Shown here: positions 7,011 through 16,486 of the stretch, one piece after another
Numbering within the stretch: position 1 is the stretch's first letter
Layout of the letters: every line of letters starts with the position of its first letter
Source: Burkholderiales bacterium 8X
GTDB taxonomy: Bacteria > Pseudomonadota > Gammaproteobacteria > Burkholderiales > Burkholderiaceae_C
Reading direction: 5' to 3'
Assembly: GCA_902506565.1 (NCBI GenBank)
Contig: LR732703.1
Coordinates: 3,328,255-3,392,254, forward strand
Length of the DNA: 64,000 bases
Notes under the pieces: model-generated
Databases searched by the model: none
What the model saw: only the letters and a program-made list of their open reading frames with translations
What the model was told of the DNA's origin: nothing
Program-made: the position numbers and the translations under genes

Positions 7011-10000
7011 ATGAAGCGGATGCTGATCAACGCCACGCAGGCCGAAGAACGCCGCCTGGCCATCGTCGATGGACAAAAGCTCCTCGACTACGAGATCGAA
7101 ATCGAGGGCCGCGAGCAGCGCAAGGGCAATATCTACAAGGCCGTCGTGACGCGGGTCGAGCCGTCGCTCGAGGCCTGCTTCGTCGACTACGGCGAAGACC
7201 GCCACGGCTTCCTGCCCTTCAAGGAAATCTCCAAGCAGTACTTCGCCGAAGGCGTTTCGGCCAGCCAGGCCCGCATCCAGGACGCGATTCGCGAAGGCCA
7301 GGAACTGGTGGTCCAGGTCGAGAAGGAAGAGCGCGGCAACAAGGGCGCAGCCCTCACCACCTTCATTTCGCTGGCCGGCCGCTACGTGGTCCTGATGCCG
7401 AACAATCCGCGCGGCGGCGGCGTGAGCCGGCGCATCGAGGGAGACGACCGGGCCGAGCTCAAGGAGGCGATGGACCAGCTCGAGTATCCCAAGGGCATGA
7501 GCATCATCGCCCGCACCGCCGGCATCGGGCGTTCGGCACCCGAGCTGCAGTGGGATCTCAACTACCTGCTCAAGCTCTGGACCGCCATCGACGGCGCCGC
7601 CAAGGGCGCCAAGGGCGCATTCCTGATCTACCAGGAGTCCTCGCTCGTGATTCGCGCGATTCGCGATTACTTCAATCACGACATCGGCGACATCCTGATC
7701 GACACGGACGACATCTACGACCAGGCCCAGCAGTTCATGGCGCACGTGATGCCGGAGCATGCCGCGCGGGTCAAGCGCTATCGCGACGATGCGGCCTTGT
7801 TCAGCCGCTTCCAGATCGAGCACCAGATCGAATCCGCCTACGCCCGCACGGTGCAGCTGCCGAGCGGCGGCGCCATCGTGATCGACCATACCGAGGCGCT
7901 GGTCTCGGTTGACGTCAACTCGGCGCGCGCCATCAAGGGCGGCGACATCGAGGAAACCGCGACCCGGACCAACCTTGAGGCCGCCGACGAAGTGGCGCGC
8001 CAGATGCGCCTTCGGGACCTCGGTGGCCTGATCGTCATCGACTTCATCGACATGGACGAGTCGAAGAACCGTCGCGAGGTCGAGAGCCGTCTGCGCGACG
8101 CGCTGCGCCAGGACCGGGCCCGGGTGCAGTTCGGCTCGATCAGCAAGTTCGGCTTGATGGAGATGAGCCGCCAACGCCTCAAGCCGGCGCTAAGCGAAGG
8201 TTCGTCTATTCCCTGCCCGCGCTGCGGCGGCTCCGGCCACATCCGCGACACCGAATCCAGCGCCCTCCAGATCCTGCGCATCATTCAAGAAGAATCGATG
8301 AAGGACAACACGGCGGCGGTCCACGTGCAGGTGCCGGTCGAGGTCGCGTCCTTCCTGCTGAACGAAAAGCGGCCCGAGATCGCCAAGATCGAGATCAAGC
8401 AGCGCGTCACCGTGCTGATGGTGCCCAACAAGACGCTCGAGACGCCGAACTACAAGCTGGAGCGGCTCAAGCACGACGATCCGCGTCTCGACCATATCGA
8501 GGCGAGCTACAAGATGGCCGAGGAGATCGAGGATCCGACCTCCGTCACCCGCCGTTCGCAAGAGCCGACCAACCGGCAAACCCCGGTGATCAAGGGCGTG
8601 CTGCCGGATGCACCGGCGCCCATCGCCGTGCCGCGCGAGGACGCGCGCAGTCGCTCCGCCGAAGCTTCCGCTTCGACGCCCCCGACCGCCCGGGCTGCAG
8701 CAGCACCGGCCCCGGTGGCGGCGCCAGCGCCCGCGCCAGCGGCACCGGCGCCCGCGACGGCCGGGAAAGTGGCCGAATCCGGTCTGCTCGGCTGGATCAA
8801 GAGCCTGTTCGTAGCGCCGCCGGCGCCGGCGCAGGCGCCTGCGGCGCCGACCATCCCGGTCGAGCCGCCGAAGCCCCGGCGCGAAGGCGGCCGTGGCCGC
8901 GACGCCGAGGGCCGCGGCCGTGACGGCGAGGCCAGGCCGCCGCGCGAAGGGGAGCAGCGCCGGGGTGGCCGTGGCGGCTCCCGCGACGGCGAGCGCCGCG
9001 GGCGTGGTGGTGAACGGCGCGAGGGACGTGCCGGCGAAACCGCATTGCGTGAGGGTCGCGAAGCCCGTGAGCCGCGCGAAGGGCGCGAAGCCCGCGAACC
9101 GCGCGAGGTTCGTGAACCGCGCGAGGTTCGTGAACCGCGCGAATCGCGTGAACCACGCGAACCGCGCGAACCGCGTCCGCCGCGTGAAGGCGAGCGTCGT
9201 CCACGCGGCGAGCGCCGCGACTCCGATTCGCTCGAATCGAAGCCGGAGTCTGCCGAACTAATGGGTTTGGCAGACCCGCAGGGCCTCGCGCCGGAGAGCG
9301 GATCGGGCGATTCGCAGCGTCCGAACGGCGATCGCCCGCCTCGCGCACGCCGCGAACGGGGTGAGCGTGGTGAGCGTAGTGAACGCGGCGAGCGCGGTGA
9401 TCGGGGCGAGCGCAACGAAGGCGAACGTGCAAACCAAGGCGAGTTCCAGCCCGGCCAGGCGGCCGGCAGCGTCGAGCGCGGTACGGAAGATGCCGTGCTC
9501 GAGAGCGGCTCGCCGGAAGCCGCCGGCAGCCGCGCTCCGCGAACCCCACGCGGCGACCGTGGAGAGCGCGGTGACCGTGGCGAACGCAGCGATCGCGGTG
9601 AGCGCAGCGATCGCGGTGAACGCGCCGACGGACGCCGCGACCGGCGTTCGACCGGCATCAACGGTTCGGCCGAAGGCGAGAGCCTGAATCCCGAAGAAAA
9701 CCCGGGCACCTTGGCCGACGCCGTCGGCACGCATCCTGGTTCCGCGCCTTCGTCGACCGACAACACCGCAGGTTTCGGTGATAGCGGCAACCCCGAAGCC
9801 GGCACGCTCGAGGGCGCTACCGGCGAAAGCGGCGGGCGCCGCAACGGCGAGGAGCGTCGGGGTCGTTCGCGCGATCGCTACGGACGCGATCGCCGCGAAC
9901 GTGCGCCGCGCGACGATTTGCCAGCCGAGCCGCAGGGCTTCGGGGAAGCGGCTTCGGAAGCCGGCAACGGGATGGAAGCCGCCGGGGCCGCGACCTCGAC

Positions 10001-10484
10001 GGCAGACTCGCTGCAAGCGCCGGCGGTTTCGGCTGATGAAGCACCTCGTCAGGCTGACCCTGGCCGATCACAAGCGCCAAGGTCTTCGGCATCGCTGTCG
10101 CCGGCCGCTCCTGCCGGTTTCACCAGTTCGGCCAGTTCGGCCAGTTCTGCCGATCCAGGCCATTCGGACAGGTCGTCCGCTCCAGCGAGCACGACAAGGC
10201 AGCTGCCGAAGGTGACGCCCTTCCAACTGCCGATCGACCAACTGGCTCAGGTAGCCGAGGGCTCGGGTCTTCAATGGATCAATTCGGACGCCGAGCGGGT
10301 CGCTCAAGTGCGGGCTGCCATCCAGGCCGAAGTCCAGCCGCCCCGCGTCCCGCGCGAGCGGCCGCCGATGGTAAAGATTGATGAAGGCGCGCTGATCCTC
10401 GTCGAGACCAAGCGAGATCTCCGATCGGTCAAGCTGCCCTTCGAAAATGAGCCGGCGGCAGGCGAGCCGGGGTCTGGCGCCTGA
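7011..10484 (+). CDS. rne: ribonuclease E
   Basis: This 1157-residue endoribonuclease processes rRNA and tRNA and starts mRNA decay. The start [20 protein letters not shown] follows AAAGGAAA. In order it has an S1 RNA-binding domain (about 38-120), the 5' sensor/RNase H-like region, catalytic metal ligands Asp301 (SVDVNSA) and Asp344 (VIDFIDMDE), and the zinc link Cys402-P-R-Cys405. These positions sit within two residues of the E. coli numbering. The C-terminal half (about 520-1060) is low-complexity, Arg/Glu/Gly-rich and probably disordered, fitting an RNA-binding degradosome scaffold. The last about 90 residues (PFQLPIDQL...[10 protein letters not shown]) look conserved and may be a docking segment. 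A terminator follows directly. Confidence 0.96.
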   Translation: MKRMLINATQAEERRLAIVDGQKLLDYEIEIEGREQRKGNIYKAVVTRVEPSLEACFVDYGEDRHGFLPFKEISKQYFAEGVSASQARIQDAIREGQELVVQVEKEERGNKGAALTTFISLAGRYVVLMPNNPRGGGVSRRIEGDDRAELKEAMDQLEYPKGMSIIARTAGIGRSAPELQWDLNYLLKLWTAIDGAAKGAKGAFLIYQESSLVIRAIRDYFNHDIGDILIDTDDIYDQAQQFMAHVMPEHAARVKRYRDDAALFSRFQIEHQIESAYARTVQLPSGGAIVIDHTEALVSVDVNSARAIKGGDIEETATRTNLEAADEVARQMRLRDLGGLIVIDFIDMDESKNRREVESRLRDALRQDRARVQFGSISKFGLMEMSRQRLKPALSEGSSIPCPRCGGSGHIRDTESSALQILRIIQEESMKDNTAAVHVQVPVEVASFLLNEKRPEIAKIEIKQRVTVLMVPNKTLETPNYKLERLKHDDPRLDHIEASYKMAEEIEDPTSVTRRSQEPTNRQTPVIKGVLPDAPAPIAVPREDARSRSAEASASTPPTARAAAAPAPVAAPAPAPAAPAPATAGKVAESGLLGWIKSLFVAPPAPAQAPAAPTIPVEPPKPRREGGRGRDAEGRGRDGEARPPREGEQRRGGRGGSRDGERRGRGGERREGRAGETALREGREAREPREGREAREPREVREPREVREPRESREPREPREPRPPREGERRPRGERRDSDSLESKPESAELMGLADPQGLAPESGSGDSQRPNGDRPPRARRERGERGERSERGERGDRGERNEGERANQGEFQPGQAAGSVERGTEDAVLESGSPEAAGSRAPRTPRGDRGERGDRGERSDRGERSDRGERADGRRDRRSTGINGSAEGESLNPEENPGTLADAVGTHPGSAPSSTDNTAGFGDSGNPEAGTLEGATGESGGRRNGEERRGRSRDRYGRDRRERAPRDDLPAEPQGFGEAASEAGNGMEAAGAATSTADSLQAPAVSADEAPRQADPGRSQAPRSSASLSPAAPAGFTSSASSASSADPGHSDRSSAPASTTRQLPKVTPFQLPIDQLAQVAEGSGLQWINSDAERVAQVRAAIQAEVQPPRVPRERPPMVKIDEGALILVETKRDLRSVKLPFENEPAAGEPGSGA
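9048..9224 (+). repeat. Arg-Glu repeat tract in RNase E tail
   Basis: This is an in-frame tandem array of short units encoding [18 protein letters not shown] and [13 protein letters not shown] repeats, followed by PPREGERR. The DNA units are near-identical runs of cgcgaacc, cgtgaacc and gaggttcgt, so the array could change length by slippage. It forms an arginine-rich, charge-alternating segment of the RNase E tail, the kind of region that binds RNA in the E. coli enzyme. The high GC also creates long spurious reading frames on the opposite strand. Confidence 0.85.
9352..9429 (+). repeat. Gly-Glu-Arg repeat tract 2 in RNase E tail
   Basis: A second in-frame array encodes GER/SER/GDR triplets (for example [18 protein letters not shown]). 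It has the same character as the first tract but is built from nine-base ggtgagcgt-like units. A third tract of the same [12 protein letters not shown] type follows at about 9551-9645. Together they suggest repeated slippage expansion of one nonanucleotide unit. Confidence 0.8.
9551..9645 (+). repeat. Gly-Asp/Glu-Arg repeat tract 3 in RNase E tail
   Basis: This third array in the RNase E tail encodes [22 protein letters not shown] units, followed by ADGRRDRRS. It is built from the same gacc/agc-ggtga-gcgc elements as the tract at 9352-9429, with an unrelated Gly/Ser/Glu stretch between them. Confidence 0.78.
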
Positions 10485-10526
10485 GCGAAGACGCAAAGCG
10501 CGCGCGTTTCTCGCGCTTTTTGATTG

Positions 10527-10552
10527 AAGCCGGTGCCTGCGCCGGCTTTTTT
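10527..10552 (+). terminator. rne terminator
   Basis: The stem AAGCCGG (10527-10533) pairs with CCGGCTT (10542-10548) around an 8-base loop, and T residues run through 10552. It begins 42 bases after the rne stop, as a Rho-independent terminator should. Confidence 0.85.
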
Positions 10553-10885
10553 CATGGTTCCGGCAGAAGTGATGTAACACGTTCGCGGCACTCGGTCACA
10601 TTTTGACAACTTCTGTGTGCAAACCCGTGATGCACCTGAGAACAGAAGTTAACATCCTGTCATACGAAAGACCTACACCACTGCCTACGATGTTGCATTG
10701 CACCAAACCAGCCCGCCTCCACCGGGAAAACCATGGTTTGGCCGATCAGCCAAGTGGCGAGTTACCACTTTTGTTCACAAGACATCTTGAGCAGATTGTG
10801 TTTAAATTCTTGCGAATAGTAGTAAAGCGTTACATTGTTTCCTCAGATTTGCTGAGGAAGCTCCACCCGCCAACTGGGACCAAAT
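10553..10885 (+). promoter_or_regulatory. AT-rich leader of the exopolysaccharide operon
   Basis: This non-coding stretch of about 330 bases is clearly more AT-rich than its neighbours and crowded with inverted repeats. They are AACTTCTGT/ACAGAAGTT (10608-10616/10642-10650), CCAAACC/GGTTTGG (10703-10709/10735-10741), AAGTGG/CCACTT followed by TTTTG (10752-10757/10765-10770), and TTCCTCAG/CTGAGGAA (10839-10846/10852-10859). The third resembles a weak intrinsic terminator and the last lies just before the first gene. Together they suggest both a DNA operator and a structured RNA leader for the operon. I could not identify an ops/JUMPstart core or a clear -35/-10 pair. Confidence 0.55.
10608..10650. 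repeat. 9-bp inverted repeat, candidate operator
   Basis: Perfect arms AACTTCTGT and ACAGAAGTT are separated by 25 bases; a partial third copy (CAGAAGT) lies at 10564-10570. Arm spacing near 34 bases centre to centre, about three helical turns, suits a regulator binding two half-sites on one DNA face. The binding protein is unknown. Confidence 0.4.
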
Positions 10886-11608
10886 ATGTTTCGTTCCGAC
10901 TCGACAACGCACGGTAGCGTGGTGCGCCGATACACCCCACCGGACGGTCCGCGCCCCGCAGCGCCGATCATCGCGAAGCCCCGCCAGCACTCGGCGATCG
11001 AGCGGGCGGCCAAGCGTACGATCGACATCGTGGGCGCGCTGTTCTTCTTTGCCGTCTTCGGCCCCTTGTATGTTGCGGTGGCGCTCGGCGTCTGCCTCAG
11101 CATGGGTCGGCCGATTCACTTCTGGCAGAACCGCCTCGGACATGGCGGCAAGCGCTTCCGCTTCTATAAATTTCGTTCGATGGTGCAGAACTCCGACGTG
11201 GTGCTCGACGAGTTCCTGAGTCGCAACGACATGGCGCGCACCGAATGGGATACCTTCCAGAAGCTGGACAAGGATCCGCGGATTACGCCGATCGGCCAGA
11301 TCATCCGGAAGCTGAGCCTCGACGAACTGCCCCAGTTCTGGAATGTGTTGAAGGGCGACATGAGCCTGGTCGGCCCCCGCCCCTGCATGGAACGCCAGCG
11401 CAGCCTGTACGGTCACGCCTGGGATCACTATTGCTCGATGCGACCGGGCCTCACCGGGCTGTGGCAGGTGAGCGGACGCAATCGGTTGTCCTACGCACAG
11501 CGTGTCGAACTCGACATGCAATATGTAGACAACTGGTCCCTCTGGCTGGACATCAAGATCCTCTTCAAGACGGTCCGCACCGTCATCACCGGCGAAGGCT
11601 CCAAATGA
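10886..11608 (+). CDS. polyprenyl-phosphate sugar-1-phosphate transferase (WbaP/ExoY type)
   Basis: This 240-residue initiating enzyme transfers a hexose-1-phosphate from a nucleotide sugar to undecaprenyl phosphate at the inner face of the plasma membrane. It has one membrane segment (about residues 48-70), then the catalytic domain: RLGHGGKRFRFYKFRSM, KLSLDELPQFWNVLKGDMSL, VGPRP, and PGLTGLWQVSGRN. It is the short ExoY-like form without the multi-helix N-terminal half of WcaJ. Whether it uses glucose or galactose cannot be told. It opens the exopolysaccharide operon and overlaps manC by four bases (ATGA at 11605-11608). No good Shine-Dalgarno sequence precedes its ATG, so expression may depend on the structured leader. 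Confidence 0.9.
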   Translation: MFRSDSTTHGSVVRRYTPPDGPRPAAPIIAKPRQHSAIERAAKRTIDIVGALFFFAVFGPLYVAVALGVCLSMGRPIHFWQNRLGHGGKRFRFYKFRSMVQNSDVVLDEFLSRNDMARTEWDTFQKLDKDPRITPIGQIIRKLSLDELPQFWNVLKGDMSLVGPRPCMERQRSLYGHAWDHYCSMRPGLTGLWQVSGRNRLSYAQRVELDMQYVDNWSLWLDIKILFKTVRTVITGEGSK

Positions 11609-13056
11609 GCGACATCCATCCCGTGGTGCTCTGCGGCGGCAACGGCACGCGCCTCTGGCCGCTGTCCCGCAAGACGCTTCCCAAGCAATTCGCGCCGTTG
11701 ATCGGCAACAAGAGCCTGCTTCTTCTCACGCTGGAGCGGCTGCGCCTTCTCAGCAGCGAAGTGCGCTGCATCGCCGCCGAGGAGCATCGTTTCCTGGTGC
11801 AGGAATGCATCCAGGCGGCCGACGTCCGCGGTCGCCAATTGCTCGAGCCGGTTGCTCGCAATACGGCAGCCGCCATGGCCGCAGCGGCCCTGATGGTCGA
11901 GCCCGACCAGCTGCTGCTCTTCGCACCGGCGGATCACCACATTCCGGATGCCGAGCGCTTCGTGGCGACGGTGCGCAAGGGCGTGCCGGCGGCGCTAGCC
12001 GGGCAGATGGTCACGTTCGGCGTCCAGCCCAGCTTTCCGAGCACCGCTTATGGCTACATCCGCCGCGGCGAAGCGCTCGACGCGGGCCCTGACGGCGTGG
12101 CCGGCCATTCGGTGGCCGCCTTCGTCGAAAAACCCAACGCCGCCCACGCGCAGCAACTGCTTCTGACCGGCGATCACTTCTGGAACGCGGGCATCCTGCT
12201 GGTCCAGGCCAAGGTACTGCTGGCCGCTCTCGACCAACATGCGCCGGACATCCTGGAAGCCTGCCGGAATGCCGTGGCGACGGTCGAGCCGGATGGCGAC
12301 TTCGATCGCCTCGAAGCTGCTGCCTTCGGCCGCTGCCGGAGCCAGAGCATCGACTATGCGGTGCTCGAAAAGGCGGATCAGGTCGCCGTGATCCCTTTCG
12401 ACGGCGCCTGGAGCGATGTCGGCAGCTGGAACGCGGTTGCCGACCTGCACGACGCCGACGAGAACGGCAACCGGATCAGCGGCCAAGGCTATGCCATGGG
12501 CGCGACCAACACCTTCATCCATGCGCCGAATCGCCCGGTGGTGGCCTTGGGCACCAAGGACATCTTCGTGATCGACACGCCCGACGCACTGCTGGTGGCC
12601 AGCAGCGACAGCGCCGAGCAGGTCAAGGACGTGGTGTCGCTCCTCACCACCAAGGGCCATGCCCAGGCCACGCGCCATCGACGCATTCCGCGGCCCTGGG
12701 GCGCCTACGACAGCATCGACGACGGCGACCGCTTCGCAGTCAAGCGGCTGACGGTCAAGCCCGGTGCCCACCTGGCCTTGCGCATGCACCATCACCGCGC
12801 CGAGCACTGGGTGGTCGTGCAGGGCACCGCCTCGGTCGTCTGCGACCAGCGCACGACCCTGGTCAAGGAAAACGAATCCATCTATATCCCCGTCGGCGCG
12901 GTGTACCGGCTCGAGAACGCCGGCAAGACGGTGCTCGAGGTGATCGAGGTGCAGACCGGCTCCTACCTGGGAGACGACGACATCGTCCGCTTCGACCAGG
13001 ATCCATCCCGCGATGGTTCGGCGGGCAAGCCCGACCTCACGCGCAAGCTCGCCTGA
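11605..13056 (+). CDS. manC: mannose-1-phosphate guanylyltransferase / mannose-6-phosphate isomerase
   Basis: This 483-residue bifunctional enzyme makes GDP-mannose. The N-terminal nucleotidyltransferase domain carries [13 protein letters not shown] (10-22) followed by PKQF, the pyrophosphorylase signature, and FVEKP further on. The C-terminal cupin (from about 365) with [19 protein letters not shown] and [14 protein letters not shown] is the type II phosphomannose isomerase domain, which provides mannose-6-phosphate from fructose-6-phosphate. It is translationally coupled to the initiating transferase and followed by fcl. It therefore supplies GDP-mannose for the polymer and for GDP-fucose. 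Confidence 0.93.
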   Translation: MSDIHPVVLCGGNGTRLWPLSRKTLPKQFAPLIGNKSLLLLTLERLRLLSSEVRCIAAEEHRFLVQECIQAADVRGRQLLEPVARNTAAAMAAAALMVEPDQLLLFAPADHHIPDAERFVATVRKGVPAALAGQMVTFGVQPSFPSTAYGYIRRGEALDAGPDGVAGHSVAAFVEKPNAAHAQQLLLTGDHFWNAGILLVQAKVLLAALDQHAPDILEACRNAVATVEPDGDFDRLEAAAFGRCRSQSIDYAVLEKADQVAVIPFDGAWSDVGSWNAVADLHDADENGNRISGQGYAMGATNTFIHAPNRPVVALGTKDIFVIDTPDALLVASSDSAEQVKDVVSLLTTKGHAQATRHRRIPRPWGAYDSIDDGDRFAVKRLTVKPGAHLALRMHHHRAEHWVVVQGTASVVCDQRTTLVKENESIYIPVGAVYRLENAGKTVLEVIEVQTGSYLGDDDIVRFDQDPSRDGSAGKPDLTRKLA

Positions 13057-13082
13057 TCGAGCGCCATCCATGCGGTATCTCC

Positions 13083-14051
13083 ATGACTGATTTCAACAAG
13101 CGCATCTTCGTTGCCGGGCATCGCGGCATGGTCGGCAGCGCCATCGTCCGCCAGCTGACGGACAAGGGCTACACCAACATCCTGATGCGAACCCACGCCG
13201 AGCTGGACCTGACCGACCAGGCCCAGGTGCGCCGGTTCTTTGCCGAGGAAAAGCCGCAAGAGGTCTACGTGGCGGCGGCCAAGGTCGGCGGCATCCACGC
13301 CAACAACACCTACCCGGCGGAATTCATCTACTCGAACCTGATGGTCGAGGCCAACGTGGTCCACGAGTCGTGGCGCACCGGCGTCGCCCGGCTGCTGTTC
13401 CTCGGGTCGAGCTGCATCTATCCGCGCCTGGCGGCCCAGCCGATGTCCGAGGACGCGCTCCTCACCGGCAAGCTGGAGCCGACCAACGAGCCCTATGCCA
13501 TCGCCAAGATCGCCGGCATCAAGCTCTGCGAAAGCTACAACCGCCAGTACGGCTGCGACTTCCGCAGCGTGATGCCGACCAACCTCTACGGTCCCGGCGA
13601 CAACTACCACCCCGAGAACAGCCACGTGATGCCGGCCATGCTCAGGCGCTTCCACGATGCCAAGGTTTCCGAGGCGGAGTCGGTGGTGATCTGGGGCACC
13701 GGTTCGCCCAAGCGCGAGTTCCTGTACGTGGACGACATGGCGGCCGCCTGCGTACACGTGATGGACCTGCCGCGCGAGCGCTACGCGGAGCACACCACCG
13801 TCACCACCAGCCACCTCAACGTCGGCACGGGCGAAGACCTGTCGATCCTCGAGCTGGCACACCTGGTCGCCGAGGTCGTCGGCTATCAGGGCAAGATCCG
13901 CTGCGACACCAGCAAGCCGGACGGCACGCCGCGCAAGCTGCTCGACGTGTCCCGCATCCATCAACTGGGCTGGCGCGCGCAGGTCACGCTCCGCGAAGGC
14001 ATCCAGCGTGCCTACGAAGACTTCTGCAGCGAACAGCTGGTGGCAACCTGA
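13083..14051 (+). CDS. fcl: GDP-L-fucose synthase
   Basis: This 322-residue short-chain dehydrogenase/reductase carries out the epimerase-reductase step from GDP-4-keto-6-deoxymannose to GDP-L-fucose. The NADP-binding loop is [17 protein letters not shown]. The catalytic set is Ser109/Ser110-Cys111 in LGSSCIYP with Tyr138 and Lys142 in [10 protein letters not shown], matching the E. coli residues shifted by two. The family markers [19 protein letters not shown] and [10 protein letters not shown] are present. The preceding enzyme, GDP-mannose 4,6-dehydratase (Gmd), is not encoded in this window and must be elsewhere if GDP-fucose is made. Confidence 0.93.
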   Translation: MTDFNKRIFVAGHRGMVGSAIVRQLTDKGYTNILMRTHAELDLTDQAQVRRFFAEEKPQEVYVAAAKVGGIHANNTYPAEFIYSNLMVEANVVHESWRTGVARLLFLGSSCIYPRLAAQPMSEDALLTGKLEPTNEPYAIAKIAGIKLCESYNRQYGCDFRSVMPTNLYGPGDNYHPENSHVMPAMLRRFHDAKVSEAESVVIWGTGSPKREFLYVDDMAAACVHVMDLPRERYAEHTTVTTSHLNVGTGEDLSILELAHLVAEVVGYQGKIRCDTSKPDGTPRKLLDVSRIHQLGWRAQVTLREGIQRAYEDFCSEQLVAT

Positions 14052-14079
14052 AGGAACGCCTTTGCGTCGCGATCCGCCC

Positions 14080-15072
14080 ATGAGTGCTTCGCTAGTCTCG
14101 TTGATTCCCCCGGGAACCGGCGGGGTGCGCGACTACGCCACGGTGCTGGGCGAGCCCCTCGGCAGCCCGGTGGTCGAACTGAGCCCGGACACGGACGTGT
14201 CGACGCTCGGCGGCGAGTGCGCGCTGCTGCATTTCAGCGGCTATGGCTTCGAGAAGCGCGGGGTTCCGTTCTGGCTGGTGAAGAAGGTCCGCCTGCTGCA
14301 CGGCCGCTTCGATCGGATCGGCATCGTCTTTCACGAACTCTTCGCCACCAACGTGTCGCCCTGGGGTTCGGCCTTCTGGCTGGCCGGCCTGCAGCAACGC
14401 ATCGCGCGCGACCTGCTGCTCGAAGCGGACTTCTGGCTGGCCAGCCGCGAAGATTCCGCGCGGTGGCTCCAGCGCCAATCGAAGCCGCTGCCGCATCGCG
14501 TGCTGCCGGTGTTTTCGAACGTCGGCGAGTTGGACGACATCGAAGGCCCTCGCTCTCCTTGGATGGTCGTCTTCGGCAGCCCGGGCATGCGCAGGCAGGT
14601 CTACGAATGGAACGACGGCGAAATCTTCCGCCATGCCGAGCAGCTCGGCCTCGAAATCCATGACCTCGGGCCTTCGATCGACGACGAGACGCTGTCGCGC
14701 AAGCTGGTCCGCAGCAAGGTGGTGCTGCGCGGCAAGCTGCCGAAGGAAGAAGTCAGTGCCGTGCTTGCCGCCGCGAACTACGGCGCCGTGGCCTACCCGG
14801 CGGATTTCGCCGCGAAAAGCGGCATCTTTGCCGCTTATTGCTCGCACGGGGTTTGCCCGGTCTTGCTGTCGAAGGACTATGGCGTGCACGATGGCCTGCG
14901 GCCGAACGTCCACTACGCCGGCGGGTTCGACGCGCTCCAGGCATCGTTCATCGAGCCCCGCGTGGTCGGGCGTGCGGCCCGCAAGTGGTATGCGTCGCAC
15001 GACGTCCAGACCCAGGTCCGCGCGTTGCGCGAACTGACCGCCTCGGTACCGCGCCAGGAGTTGGCGCGATGA
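14080..15072 (+). CDS. putative glycosyltransferase
   Basis: This 330-residue soluble protein resembles GT-B glycosyltransferases in layout. It has an N-terminal IPPGTGGVRDYA-like glycine loop, a central region ending at VLPVFSNVGELDD, VVFGSP starting the second Rossmann-like half, and a late LPKEEVSAVLAAANYGAVAYP segment where retaining enzymes keep their nucleotide-sugar site. The usual E-x7-E motif is not clear, so donor and acceptor are unknown. I start at the ATG at 14080, 28 bases after fcl. Its TGA overlaps the ATG of a 21-codon reading frame that bridges to the polymerase gene. Confidence 0.7.
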   Translation: MSASLVSLIPPGTGGVRDYATVLGEPLGSPVVELSPDTDVSTLGGECALLHFSGYGFEKRGVPFWLVKKVRLLHGRFDRIGIVFHELFATNVSPWGSAFWLAGLQQRIARDLLLEADFWLASREDSARWLQRQSKPLPHRVLPVFSNVGELDDIEGPRSPWMVVFGSPGMRRQVYEWNDGEIFRHAEQLGLEIHDLGPSIDDETLSRKLVRSKVVLRGKLPKEEVSAVLAAANYGAVAYPADFAAKSGIFAAYCSHGVCPVLLSKDYGVHDGLRPNVHYAGGFDALQASFIEPRVVGRAARKWYASHDVQTQVRALRELTASVPRQELAR

Positions 15073-15134
15073 ACAAACAGGGAGTGCCGACCGCATGCAG
15101 CGGCGGCATTTCCACCCAACGAAGCAGTTCATGA
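15069..15134 (+). CDS. 21-codon bridging reading frame (possible coupling minigene)
   Basis: An ATG at 15069 overlaps the stop of the upstream transferase (ATGA). It opens a 21-codon frame (MNKQGVPTACSGG...) whose TGA at 15132-15134 overlaps the ATG of the next gene in the same way. The frame thus links the two genes exactly, stop-to-start at both ends. The polymerase gene has only a weak ribosome binding site of its own, so reinitiation through this minigene could set its expression. I do not claim that the peptide has a function; the arrangement may be chance. Confidence 0.3.
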   Translation: MNKQGVPTACSGGISTQRSSS

Positions 15135-16486
15135 GTGTTGTTGCAGCCACCCCGTTCCCCACCCGCGCGCCCAGCCGCTCGAGTTCGCTCAGCCGCGCGG
15201 GTTACCTGTTCCTGGCGGTGTTCTTCATCCTCGTGTTCGAGGGCGCGATCCGCAAATGGGTCACCTCGGCATCCACGCTGCCGCTGATCCTGCTGCGCGA
15301 CCTGCTGGCACTCGGGCTGGTGCTCTATGCGGTCTCGACCGGCGCCTTGAAGCGGCAGAAGGGCATCGTCGCCGCCCTGCTGGTCTGGTCCTGCATCGTG
15401 CTCGCCTGGGGGCTTTTCCAATTGGTGGTCGGCCAGAGCAGTCCGCTGGTGCTGATCATCGGCCTGCGCTTCTGGCTGCTCTACACCTGGTTCGCCGTGG
15501 CCGCGGCCTGTGCCATGAACGAGTCGGACTACCGGGCCTCGATGTACGCCGCGATCGGCATGTTGCTGGTGATGGCGCCCCTGGCCGTGCTGCAACACAA
15601 CCTGCCGCCCGGCGCGCGCATCAATGCGCAGATCGACGGTGACGGCGACGAAGGCGTCTTCGTGGTGGTGGTCGGCGTCGTGCGAACCACCGGCACGTTC
15701 AGCTTCACCTCGGCTTACGCGGTTTTCCTGACGCTGGTCGCACCGGTGGTCTTCGGTTTCCTCAGTGCCCGCAAGCGCGGCATCCGGCAAGTGGCGTTCG
15801 CCTTGGCCGCCTTCGGCGCGTTCGCGGTCGGCGCCTTGGTGAGCGGCTCGCGCACAGCGGTCATCTCCGGTGGCCTGCTCTTCATCACCTACCTGGTCGG
15901 CCGCCTTCTTTTCTCGAAGATGAAGAAGAAGCCGGCCGCCGCCGCCGCGGTCGCAGCCGCCATCGTGCTGTTCGGCCTGTTCGCGCTCTTCTTCCAGGAC
16001 GCAATCGAAGTCACGCAAACTCGATTCGCGCAAGCCGCGGCTGCAGAAGACCTGGGTGGGCGCATTTTCACGGTGCTGTTCGGCGAAGCCGGCGCCTGGG
16101 ACGCAGCGCCGTGGACCGGCTTCGGCATCGGCTTCGGTTCGAACCTGGCGACCTACGTCCGAACCGGCAGCGCGGACGTGTTCTCGCTCGCCGAAACCGA
16201 AGGCGCCCGGATCCTGATGGAAGCCGGCATCGTCGGCTTCCTCTACCTGGCCCTGAAGCTGGTCTTCGTGGCTTACGGAATTTTGAAGAGCGTTCGGATC
16301 TCGGCCCGCACCAACTCGCCGTTCCCGCTGATCGTCTGGGTCAGCACCGCCATCGCCGTCGCGACCTGGCCTTCGATCGGCCAGCTGTCCGGCAATGGCC
16401 TGCTCGGCGTCATGATGGCGTTCGCGCTGCTGCTGTTCCGCTTTCCGAGGCTCGAGCTCTTCCCGCCGCGCGCGTCGCGAACGTGA
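15131..16486 (+). CDS. O-antigen ligase/Wzy-like polysaccharide polymerase
   Basis: This membrane protein of about 451 residues has some 10-12 hydrophobic segments and a large loop before the last ones that contains GRIFTVLFGEAG and the WTGFGIGFGSNLA-type motif. The loop placement is typical of O-antigen ligase (Wzy_C/WaaL) family proteins. In a cluster with a lipid-linked initiator and Wza/Wzb/Wzc, the likely role is polymerising repeat units on the periplasmic side. An upstream ATG at 15095 would add 12 residues; I prefer 15131. The stop overlaps the GTG of the next gene (GTGA at 16483-16486). Confidence 0.8.
   Translation: MSVVAATPFPTRAPSRSSSLSRAGYLFLAVFFILVFEGAIRKWVTSASTLPLILLRDLLALGLVLYAVSTGALKRQKGIVAALLVWSCIVLAWGLFQLVVGQSSPLVLIIGLRFWLLYTWFAVAAACAMNESDYRASMYAAIGMLLVMAPLAVLQHNLPPGARINAQIDGDGDEGVFVVVVGVVRTTGTFSFTSAYAVFLTLVAPVVFGFLSARKRGIRQVAFALAAFGAFAVGALVSGSRTAVISGGLLFITYLVGRLLFSKMKKKPAAAAAVAAAIVLFGLFALFFQDAIEVTQTRFAQAAAAEDLGGRIFTVLFGEAGAWDAAPWTGFGIGFGSNLATYVRTGSADVFSLAETEGARILMEAGIVGFLYLALKLVFVAYGILKSVRISARTNSPFPLIVWVSTAIAVATWPSIGQLSGNGLLGVMMAFALLLFRFPRLELFPPRASRT

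Noticed and set aside
8507..9844. 445-codon Ser/Arg/Pro-rich frame antisense to rne
   Set aside because: It is created by the repeat arrays in the RNase E tail and has no family match or plausible start.
10603..10917. 104-codon frame in the exopolysaccharide leader
   Set aside because: It overlaps all the inverted repeats and the start of the first operon gene, has no good ribosome binding site and resembles no protein.
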